This document shows positions 7,087-13,599 of a stretch of DNA of 17,224 bases, in pieces; position 1 is the first letter of the stretch; each line of letters begins with the position of its first letter. Below the pieces are notes generated by a model, which was not told the DNA's origin, did not search any database, and worked only from the letters and a program-made list of their open reading frames with translations. The stretch is from assembly GCA_004524595.1 (NCBI GenBank), contig SDOA01000091.1:1-17224 (forward strand). Reading direction: 5' to 3'. This DNA comes from Candidatus Thorarchaeota archaeon (GTDB taxonomy: Archaea > Asgardarchaeota > Thorarchaeia > Thorarchaeales > Thorarchaeaceae). The position numbers were made by a program, and so were the translations under genes.

Positions 7087-8268
7087 TTAGACTTCAGGAC
7101 GCACAAATCGTACTTGCTCTTCTTCCCAACGCTCTTTTCTTATCCTGTTCCAATTGTCAAAGTCAGGGATATAATTACGAATGATGTCAATAGTGAATCG
7201 CCCTCTATATGCATGACTGGGACAAAATATCCTTCTTTTATTTCCATAGAACTCTGCCTGGGTTATCTCATTTTCTTCTAATACTAGGTCAATGAATTCA
7301 ATGTGTTGCCACTCAATAGCCTCTGGACTTCCCCAGATGTACCTCACAATACCGATTGGGCTGATGATTAATCTCTCATCAAATTTCAAAAAACTATGAA
7401 AGAGTAAAATGAGAAGTACAATGGCTATGATAACGTAGAAGAATCCATAGGAGTTCTGTGACATAGCAGAAAACAGCAATACTATCGGTGTAATAAACAA
7501 AATCAGTTGTACCTTAATGTTGTTAGTCATTCTAGTTAATCTACTAGAATCTTTAATCCATACGCACTTCGGATCATCAATTATCAGTTCATAAAGTTCA
7601 TCATCAGATCGCGATGTAATGTGTTCTTGTGTTTGTTCTGCATCATAATCCTGTTCACCAATCCATTCGAAAAGTAGTAAATCCTCGATTTTCTCCTTAG
7701 CTTCAGTCCTACTCATATCAGGCCTCGCATAAAATATATCGGCATCAGTAGTATCATTGATGTCCTCAAATAAGTGCCATGCTTCAATCCCCCCTAGTTT
7801 CTCGCTGACAACTTCAAGGGTCAATTGACGAGCAAAGAAAGAGCTTCTTGTACCAAGTCTTTCCATTCCACATCTAAGAAGGATGTAGTCTATCTTTCCG
7901 TGCTTAAGTTTGACTTCAACTATTTCTATCTGATCCCATGTCATTGCTCCAGTTACCCATTTTGTTTCGTTGGCTATTCCCAAATTGCTGACATATAATT
8001 TGAAATAATTGTGGGACCAGTTAAGGTATGAAAGGATTGCATAGAGTATTACTGCAAGAATAGAAACAAATGCAATTGTGAACCATGAGATGTAATTCCA
8101 ATCTAGAACTAGAGCAATAATTATGATTAGTATTGAGATGATTATTACGATACGTCTCGACCAAACTATCTTTTCTTGACTGAAACTACTAGTTCCATAT
8201 ACTATGACATCTGGAGTATTCTTGACTCTATCCATCAATTCTTCCTGATTATTCATACTCTGTGACAC
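7087..8268 (-). CDS. Membrane protein with duplicated TM-hairpin plus PH-like domain
   Basis: A 393-residue protein built from two similar halves. Half one has transmembrane helices at about 39-56 and 61-82, then a beta-rich domain with LYVSNLGIANETKWVTGAMT-W-DQIEIVEV. Half two has helices at about 252-268 and 273-292, then LIISPIGIVRYIWGSPEAIE-W-QHIEFIDL. In each, a strand and turn are followed by a W-x-x-I motif, as in bacterial PH-like (bPH/YdbS-type) domains that follow TM hairpins. The domains probably face the cytosol. A charged, Asp/Glu-rich linker lies between the halves (about 165-240) and a basic/acidic tail ends the protein. The start may be GTG at 8268 or ATG at 8256; neither has a good ribosome binding site. 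Function is unknown. The domain assignment rests on pattern and needs a profile search. Confidence 0.6.
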   Translation of the reverse strand: MSQSMNNQEELMDRVKNTPDVIVYGTSSFSQEKIVWSRRIVIIISILIIIIALVLDWNYISWFTIAFVSILAVILYAILSYLNWSHNYFKLYVSNLGIANETKWVTGAMTWDQIEIVEVKLKHGKIDYILLRCGMERLGTRSSFFARQLTLEVVSEKLGGIEAWHLFEDINDTTDADIFYARPDMSRTEAKEKIEDLLLFEWIGEQDYDAEQTQEHITSRSDDELYELIIDDPKCVWIKDSSRLTRMTNNIKVQLILFITPIVLLFSAMSQNSYGFFYVIIAIVLLILLFHSFLKFDERLIISPIGIVRYIWGSPEAIEWQHIEFIDLVLEENEITQAEFYGNKRRIFCPSHAYRGRFTIDIIRNYIPDFDNWNRIRKERWEEEQVRFVRPEV

Positions 8269-8304
8269 TTTAAGCTACCACTGATTGTTACTCAGTTTTG
8301 AAAC

Positions 8305-8312
8305 GTATAATC
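8305..8312 (-). promoter_or_regulatory. TATA-like box for the duplicated membrane-protein gene
   Basis: The minus strand reads GAAAAAGG-ATTATACG: a purine-rich BRE-like block followed by a TATA-like box. Transcription would start near 8282, about 14 bases before the GTG start and 26 before the ATG. Confidence 0.4.
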
Positions 8313-8374
8313 CTTTTTCATATTGGTTCCATGTTAAATTAATCTGTAACTCGAAGAATAGTTAGAATATTGTT

Positions 8375-9640
8375 TTAACTCTGTAATATTGGACAGACAT
8401 TTGCGCTGTCATGAACAACAAGAATACGTGACTTTTTCCCTTTAACTCGAAGGGCTTCATCCATTGCTTTCTGCAGATTTTCAAATCCTCTGATGAACAT
8501 CTTATGTAGCTGTTCGAGCGGTAACTTCGTTACCATCCAGAGTTCTTTGTCTTTTAGAAACGTTGGAATTGATCCCACTTTGTGCCAACCAAGCTGATAG
8601 TGATTCTTGATCTCCTCAAATTTCTCTGCCAATGCCTCTGGTGTTTCTGATGATTGAAGCATGGATGCATAGTCATCAGGTCCTATGCCATCATAACATG
8701 AGGCAACAAGAATCATAATTCCTCCTGGTTTGAGAGTGAGTAGACAATTCTCGAATCCTTTTTGAGCTTGGTAGAGATTCTGATCGAGTGGCGCGTGAAC
8801 GACAGAAACCAGGATATCTGGGGGTTCCGTAACTGGTGGTGCATATACCTTCTTTGCAAGTTCTGCACCTTCATAGAGCAGTTCGAACAGGTCTCCTGCA
8901 AAAGATCCCACTATCTTGTTTTCCCCATCAAGGATTACATTTATACCAAAGACTGGGTGTTTATCTGTCACAAATCGGACAGCTTCTTCGAAATCTTCAT
9001 GCAAAGGATTTCCTTTCAATTGAAGTATTTTGGATTCGTCAAGAAGTGCCAATGAATGATTTGCTTCGATACTCTCATAGGCTGATATGCCAGGGAGAAA
9101 GCTCTTACGACCACCTGTAAAACCTGCAAAATAATGTGGTTCGATAGAATTGATGGTAATGATCGCGTCATAGTCATTGATTATTTTGTTAATACGAACC
9201 TTAGTCTCACGACTTGTCACGCCTAGTGTGATGAAATTACTCTCAGCTTTTGAATTATGAAAAACAAGAATATCGCGTAGTTCCGAATAAAACTCGCCAA
9301 GAATGAGTTCTTTGAGATCATCTTCAGAAGGCAAGGGATGAGTTCCACTTGCAACAATAATTCCAATCTTCTTCTCAGCAAGAACTGGTAAGATATGTTT
9401 CAGAATCTTAGGGGTGGGCGTAGATCTTGCGTGGTCGTTGACAATGATAAGGATTGATTCATAATCCTGAATGAACCTTTCAAAATTCGGAGATGATACT
9501 GGATTATTCAGAGACTCCATTATAATCTCACTCTCGCTCTTCTCTGAATCAAGAGAAAGAGGTTCTAGTATCTCAACGCTAGATGTATCAAGAATCTCAG
9601 CTTGAATCTCAGAATTATCATAATATACTCGAAGTTTCAT
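8375..9640 (-). CDS. larA: LarA-family nickel-pincer 2-hydroxyacid racemase (lactate racemase-like)
   Basis: LarA racemises lactate or similar 2-hydroxyacids by hydride transfer to a nickel-pincer nucleotide made from nicotinate adenine dinucleotide. From the ATG at 9640 (421 aa, normal length) I see D69-H-A-R72-S-T-P (the DxTRxTP motif), ASGTH101, and EPHYFAGFTGGRKSFLPGIS containing His169 and Lys179, followed by His195. The His-to-Lys spacing of 10 and Lys-to-His spacing of 16 equal those of His174, Lys184 and His200 in Lactobacillus plantarum LarA, so cofactor attachment and catalysis should be intact. A TTG at 9694 would add 18 residues. I prefer the ATG, which the paralogous alignment and a TATA box inside the extension favour. 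It lies 54 bases after the EamA gene on the same strand. LarB, LarC and LarE, needed to make the cofactor, are not in the window. Substrate could differ from lactate. Confidence 0.88.
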   Translation of the reverse strand: MKLRVYYDNSEIQAEILDTSSVEILEPLSLDSEKSESEIIMESLNNPVSSPNFERFIQDYESILIIVNDHARSTPTPKILKHILPVLAEKKIGIIVASGTHPLPSEDDLKELILGEFYSELRDILVFHNSKAESNFITLGVTSRETKVRINKIINDYDAIITINSIEPHYFAGFTGGRKSFLPGISAYESIEANHSLALLDESKILQLKGNPLHEDFEEAVRFVTDKHPVFGINVILDGENKIVGSFAGDLFELLYEGAELAKKVYAPPVTEPPDILVSVVHAPLDQNLYQAQKGFENCLLTLKPGGIMILVASCYDGIGPDDYASMLQSSETPEALAEKFEEIKNHYQLGWHKVGSIPTFLKDKELWMVTKLPLEQLHKMFIRGFENLQKAMDEALRVKGKKSRILVVHDSANVCPILQS

Positions 9641-9670
9641 TGGATATCTTCTCTCTTGATTCCTTTTCAA

Positions 9671-9678
9671 TATATAAG
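9671..9678 (-). promoter_or_regulatory. TATA box in front of larA
   Basis: The minus strand reads CTTATATA, close to the archaeal consensus TTTATATA. Its centre is about 34 bases before the larA ATG, implying a very short or absent leader. It would let larA be transcribed apart from the upstream EamA gene. It also argues against the TTG start at 9694. Confidence 0.45.
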
Positions 9679-9694
9679 CAGAGCCATTGAGCAA

Positions 9695-10588
9695 TTATGT
9701 ACCAACAACCACTAACCAGATACCAACAATGGTAGCAATAGTGCCGATTATTCCTCTCCAAGTAATTCGTTCTTTCAAATAAAATACTGAAACGGGAAGT
9801 GCAAATAAAGGCGCAGTAGAACCAATAACTGCACCGATTGTTGCTCCAACTAGCTTGATTGATGCGACATATAGTAACGATGCAAGTCCCATACCAAAAA
9901 ATCCGGCAATGGCAACTACTTTCATAGCTCTCTTAGATAATGGTTGAATACGGCTCTTTACTGAGAGTGAGAAAATTGGTATCATAGCTAATGATCCAAT
10001 TGACAATCTGAATAAGTTTGCATCAATCGGATCAATGTCCTTAACGCCTATTTCCATATAGATAGTAGCAAATGCGAACATAATGGATGAAGCGATTGCT
10101 AAAGCTAATCCTTTCCAATCATGTGTTTTTTTCTCTTCGTCTTTTTTCTCATTTGAGAGTTCTTTGGAGACAAGTATCACTCCAATGACAGCGAGGGATA
10201 TTCCTGTAATTGTGGTGAATTGAAGAATCTCATTCAATAGAACTAAAGCAAGCAAATAGGTTATGATTGGATAAGTATTGGATATTGGGAACGCCTTTGA
10301 AACCCCAATTCTCTCCTGACTCGAGAGATATACTGCATCACCAAAAGCTCCTCCTAAGAGAACAGAAATAGCAAGAGGCAACAAGACAGATCCAGGAAGT
10401 AGAAATTCATGGACTCTCCATGGCACAATGACTAGAACTAACATAAGTGGAACGGACACCCACATTTTAATAGAATTAGATACAAGTGCTCCAACACCCT
10501 CACTTTGACTTCGAATAAGAACATTTTGAAAAGCAAATAGAGCTGAACTGATTAGACCAAGAATTATTCCAAAAATAAGGTCTGACAT
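9695..10588 (-). CDS. EamA/DMT-family transporter
   Basis: A complete 297-residue integral membrane protein with about ten helices in two homologous EamA halves, split by a charged loop at about 143-158 (SNEKKDEEKKTHDWKG). The Gly-rich GSTAPLFALPVSVFYLKERI end of the second half is typical of the family. YLSSQERIGVSKAFPISNTY is nearly identical in pattern to the partial transporter at 1-881, so they are paralogues. The ATG at 10588 has GAGGT about 10 bases upstream. It precedes larA on the same strand by 54 bases, so it may carry the hydroxyacid or a product. That link is inference from position; no substrate can be read from the sequence. Confidence 0.88.
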   Translation of the reverse strand: MSDLIFGIILGLISSALFAFQNVLIRSQSEGVGALVSNSIKMWVSVPLMLVLVIVPWRVHEFLLPGSVLLPLAISVLLGGAFGDAVYLSSQERIGVSKAFPISNTYPIITYLLALVLLNEILQFTTITGISLAVIGVILVSKELSNEKKDEEKKTHDWKGLALAIASSIMFAFATIYMEIGVKDIDPIDANLFRLSIGSLAMIPIFSLSVKSRIQPLSKRAMKVVAIAGFFGMGLASLLYVASIKLVGATIGAVIGSTAPLFALPVSVFYLKERITWRGIIGTIATIVGIWLVVVGT

Positions 10589-10720
10589 TGAATGATATAC
10601 CTCTTGTTTTTTTTTTGTTGTTTTCGAATCAGAAGGAAAACTATTTCCATCTCAGAAATGAAAATTATGAGTTATTGGGTTCCAATTCGTAATTTATTTG
10701 ATTTTCTTGCTAATCCCGAA

Positions 10721-10730
10721 TTAATAAATA
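10721..10730 (+). promoter_or_regulatory. Promoter (BRE/TATA) of the S-like membrane protein gene
   Basis: CCGAA followed by TTAATAAATA looks like a BRE and TATA pair. The transcript would start near 10752, at the edge of the inverted repeat at 10756-10778, and give a leader of about 38 bases. Confidence 0.45.
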
Positions 10731-10755
10731 GTGGTTTAGACTCTCCTTTAAGATA

Positions 10756-10778
10756 CTTGTAGGTAATTCGCTTACAAG
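10756..10778 (+). promoter_or_regulatory. Inverted repeat CTTGTA-N11-TACAAG, operator or leader hairpin
   Basis: The perfect 6-base arms are at 10756-10761 and 10773-10778. It sits at the predicted transcript start, and its right arm overlaps the first bases of the strong AAGGAGG ribosome binding site (10776-10782). It could be a repressor site on DNA, or an RNA hairpin that partly hides the ribosome binding site. Confidence 0.35.
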
Positions 10779-10790
10779 GAGGAAAGAGAA

Positions 10791-11573
10791 ATGTCTGAAG
10801 AACGCGTGAGAGAGAGAGCCCCCATGGGTTATGGTGGGGCAAGTATCGCATTCATAGCAGTATACGGTGCGATCAATGGAGCATTAGCTCTTGTGCCCAT
10901 CTTTCCATACTTTGGAGGTGGAGGATTCATTCCACTATCTGTGATCTTCACAGCAATTGGTCCTCTTGTATTAGGCCCAATCGGAGGAATTCTCGCAGCC
11001 ATACTTGGAGGCTTTATTGGTATGTTCGTAAGCCCGGCTATGTTTCCGTTGGGATTGCTTGATGTTTTATTGACAGGCATATTACCAGCTCTATTTGTAG
11101 CCCTTATGATAAATACCGACAATACGTTAGACTGGATTCTGTCTTTGCTAGCTGTAATCATCACGGGAGTGATGTTCTTAATATTCCCATATGTATGGCC
11201 AACCATAGCAGGTGAAACTCCTGATACGATATACTTCTTATCAACATTGATTTTCTGGGTACCTTGGCTCATTATTTTATTGACGCCACTTGGGAAATCA
11301 TGGATCCCAGCATGGGCTCGTGGTGATGACCCGAAGAAGAAGTACATTGGAGTATTTCTTGCAGTATTTATGGGTATTGAGATATTCTACTACTGGTGGG
11401 CTGCTCCCTACTGGTACATCTTCAATTACCCCGTTTTACTTGCATTGGGGGCTAATTTTGGATACATGTGGTGGTGGCCAATCCTCTGTATCATTACTAC
11501 CCTCATTGCGATTCCAGTTATTGAAGCATTGAAGAAGAGCGGTCTTCCAAGAATTCCCAGAGCTATATGGTAA
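10791..11573 (+). CDS. Polytopic membrane protein, probable ECF transporter S (substrate-binding) subunit
   Basis: A 260-residue protein with about seven or eight hydrophobic helices and a short polar N-terminus. The first 80 residues have the look of S subunits: a helix with small residues (ASIAFIAVYGAINGALAL), a Gly-rich loop (PYFGGGGFIP), then GPLVLGPIGGILAAILGGFI with close-packed Gly/Ala helices. The genes just downstream encode the ATPase and EcfT subunits, which supports the role. It is longer than typical S subunits (about 180-200 aa, six helices), and the C-terminal half is rich in Trp and Tyr (FYYWWAAPYWYIFNYP, YMWWWP). Substrate cannot be assigned. Start ATG 10791 has AAGGAGG eight bases upstream. 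A terminator follows directly, so it is probably its own transcript. S-subunit assignment is inferred mainly from context. Confidence 0.65.
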   Translation: MSEERVRERAPMGYGGASIAFIAVYGAINGALALVPIFPYFGGGGFIPLSVIFTAIGPLVLGPIGGILAAILGGFIGMFVSPAMFPLGLLDVLLTGILPALFVALMINTDNTLDWILSLLAVIITGVMFLIFPYVWPTIAGETPDTIYFLSTLIFWVPWLIILLTPLGKSWIPAWARGDDPKKKYIGVFLAVFMGIEIFYYWWAAPYWYIFNYPVLLALGANFGYMWWWPILCIITTLIAIPVIEALKKSGLPRIPRAIW

Positions 11574-11582
11574 TATCAAGCG

Positions 11583-11620
11583 ACACTGGTTTATTGCAAA
11601 CCAGTGTTTCTTCTTTTTTT
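11583..11620 (+). terminator. Hairpin plus U-tract terminator after the S-like gene
   Basis: ACACTGGTTT (11583-11592) and AAACCAGTGT (11598-11607) form a perfect 10-base-pair stem with a 5-base loop. It is followed by TTCTTCTTTTTTT. This lies only 10 bases after the stop codon and separates the S-like gene from the EcfA-EcfT operon. Confidence 0.85.
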
Positions 11621-11659
11621 CTGTCGAATTTATAAATTAAATAGTAGTAATGTATAAAC

Positions 11660-11690
11660 GAGTAGCCCTTTTCTAAGCTAAATCATTATG
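11660..11690 (+). repeat. Imperfect direct repeat, copy 1 (ends in ATG)
   Basis: This 31-base segment matches 11820-11850 at 23 of 31 positions without gaps. Shared parts are AGCC, TTTTC, AAGC and ATTATG. Copy 1 ends in an ATG that opens a frame of only 28 codons. It may be a duplicated leader or a regulator site. Confidence 0.35.
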
Positions 11691-11819
11691 CATCCATCTC
11701 TCTTATTTATTCATTCTACGATTAATGGTTTATTGATAGGTTACAATAGAGTTCAGTCGGCAAGTTACATTTAGAATGATTTTTTATTGTATAACAAAAC
11801 AAATTTAACCTACCTATGA

Positions 11820-11850
11820 GAAGAGCCTTTTTCGAAGCCTGATTATTATG
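11820..11850 (+). repeat. Imperfect direct repeat, copy 2 (contains the ecfA start)
   Basis: The second copy of the 31-base leader-like segment ends exactly at the ecfA start codon (11848-11850). The copies are 160 bases apart. The ecfA start has no strong ribosome binding site beyond TGAT. Confidence 0.35.
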
Positions 11851-13599
11851 TCTGAAAACAGTATTCAAATATCTAATCTGACCTTCACTTATGAACGCGG
11901 GCCTCTTGCACTTCAAGATATCTCATTCTCAGTACAAAAGGGAGAAATTGTGGGCATATTGGGTGCAAATGGTGCAGGAAAGACAACACTTTGTTTTCAT
12001 CTAAATGGAATCATTCCAACTGTATACGCTGGTATTGAGAAGGGCACAATTACTATGTGCGGCTTAGACCCTTGGGAGACTCCCATTATTGAGCTCTCAC
12101 AAAAGGCGAGTATGGTTCTTCAAGACCCTGAAACACAATTCACAACAACTGATGTACAATCTGAGCTATACTTCGGCCCATCAAATCTAGGTGTAGAAAG
12201 AAACGAGATTATTAGAAGAGCGATATGGGCTGCAGAAGTCTGTGGTATTGGCGGACTAGAGGAACGAAAACCACAGGAACTCAGTGGAGGGCAAAAGCAA
12301 CGTGTAGCGCTTGCTGCTGGATTGACCATGCTTCCAGAGGTTCTTATTCTTGATGAGCCCACGAGTCAGCTAGATCCTGTTGGCACAACGGAAGTATTCA
12401 ATGTAGTAAATGAACTAGCTAGCAAGCAAGATATGACAATCGTGATAACAAGTCACAAGACAGATGAAGTTGCTAGACTTGCAGATAAAGTGCTAGTTCT
12501 TAGAGATGGAAAAATGGTCACTTTTGGAACTCCTCGAGAGGTATTCTCCCAAGCTGAGTTACTAAATGAAGTTGGAGTAAATCCACCTGCTGCAGCAAGT
12601 TTGGCTGTTGCACTCTCCAAGAGGATTCCCGGTTTTGAGGCTAAGTATCAAAAAACCAGTGGTATTCCACTCACAGTTCCTGAGTGTTATGATATAATAA
12701 AACAGCAAATTGACGAAGGCTTTCTGAAAATCGAGTGGCACGAACCAAGTCCAGCTCCTACAAAAGGGACAGAAACAGTGATAGCGGTCGAAAATGTCAC
12801 TTTTACGTACCCTGCCAGAATTCCAGTCACTGCACTTAGAGATGTTTCTATTAAAATCAACAAGGGTGAGTTTGTTGCAATAATTGGTCAAAATGGAAGT
12901 GGAAAGACTACTCTGGTCAAACATTTCTTAGGACTCCTCGAAGCTACTGAAGGTACAATCAAGATAGACGGTGAAAATGTCAGAGAGCTAACCATAGGAA
13001 GTATCGCAAAAAGCGTAGCCTTAATCCTTCAAAATCCTGACTATCAGTTATTCTCTATTAGTGTGCAAAAAGAGCTTGAATTTGGTCTTAGAAACCTTGG
13101 ACTTCCCGAAGATGTAATTAAAGAACGAGTAGACAAAGCACTAAAAGAGGTTGGTCTAGAAGAAATACGCGATATATTTCCATTTAGATTAAGTTTTGGT
13201 GACCGTAGGAAGGTTGCAGCGGCTGCTGGTATTGCAATGGATCCAAATATTCTCATTCTGGACGAACCAACTACTGCACAAGACTATATTGGACGACATG
13301 TTCTTTGTCAAATTGCCACTCGAATGCGTGACCAAGGTAAAACAATAGTCATGATATCGCACGATATGGATCTTGTTGCTCAATATGCTGACCGTCTTAT
13401 TGTTATGGCTGAAGGCCGTATCCTTGCTGATGGACCAAAACGACAGATATTCGACATGAAGGATGAGCTTGACAAAGCCTTCTTGAAACCACCTCAAGTT
13501 ACCCAGTTATCTCAATTATTACGTGATTATGGAATTCGCGAAAATCTGGTTACAGTAGAAGAGCTAGCTAATTGCTTCAAATCAGGAGGTGGTATTTAA
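11848..13599 (+). CDS. ecfA: ECF transporter ATPase, fused A1-A2 (two ABC domains)
   Basis: A single 583-residue chain carries both nucleotide-binding domains of an energy-coupling-factor importer and powers uptake from the cytosolic side. Domain 1 has Walker A GANGAGKTT (39-47), Q-loop VLQDPETQF, signature LSGGQ (145-149), Walker B LILDE (166-170) and H-loop His203. Domain 2 has Walker A GQNGSGKTT (347-355), Q-loop ILQNPDYQL, signature LSFGD (448-452), Walker B LILDE (469-473), D-loop TTAQDY and H-loop His505. The FGPSNLG and FGLRNLG segments after the Q-loops are typical of CbiO/EcfA proteins. The domain 2 signature and D-loop differ from consensus, so the two ATP sites are probably unequal. 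The gene heads a tight operon: the stop at 13597-13599 directly abuts the ecfT ATG. Start ATG 11848 is supported by the domain beginning at once. Confidence 0.93.
   Translation: MSENSIQISNLTFTYERGPLALQDISFSVQKGEIVGILGANGAGKTTLCFHLNGIIPTVYAGIEKGTITMCGLDPWETPIIELSQKASMVLQDPETQFTTTDVQSELYFGPSNLGVERNEIIRRAIWAAEVCGIGGLEERKPQELSGGQKQRVALAAGLTMLPEVLILDEPTSQLDPVGTTEVFNVVNELASKQDMTIVITSHKTDEVARLADKVLVLRDGKMVTFGTPREVFSQAELLNEVGVNPPAAASLAVALSKRIPGFEAKYQKTSGIPLTVPECYDIIKQQIDEGFLKIEWHEPSPAPTKGTETVIAVENVTFTYPARIPVTALRDVSIKINKGEFVAIIGQNGSGKTTLVKHFLGLLEATEGTIKIDGENVRELTIGSIAKSVALILQNPDYQLFSISVQKELEFGLRNLGLPEDVIKERVDKALKEVGLEEIRDIFPFRLSFGDRRKVAAAAGIAMDPNILILDEPTTAQDYIGRHVLCQIATRMRDQGKTIVMISHDMDLVAQYADRLIVMAEGRILADGPKRQIFDMKDELDKAFLKPPQVTQLSQLLRDYGIRENLVTVEELANCFKSGGGI
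13584..13593 (+). promoter_or_regulatory. Strong ribosome binding site for ecfT inside the ecfA 3' end
   Basis: AGGAGGTGGT lies six bases before the ecfT ATG and within the last codons of ecfA (Gly-Gly-Gly). Translation of the two subunits is probably coupled. Confidence 0.75.

Noticed and set aside
9641..9694. TTG start that would lengthen larA by 18 residues
   Set aside because: A TATA-like box lies within this stretch, and the protein from ATG 9640 already has normal length.
10608..10620. Run of T as a plus-strand terminator
   Set aside because: No plus-strand gene precedes it; it is the A-rich leader of the minus-strand EamA gene.
10829..11347. A 172-codon minus-strand frame opposite the S-like gene
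   Set aside because: Its Pro/Ile/Gly-rich product mirrors the hydrophobic protein on the plus strand, and it has no ribosome binding site or recognisable domain.
11688..11777. Short frame of 28 codons starting in direct repeat copy 1
   Set aside because: It is short, lacks a ribosome binding site and has no clear coding character. I keep it only as part of the repeat observation.
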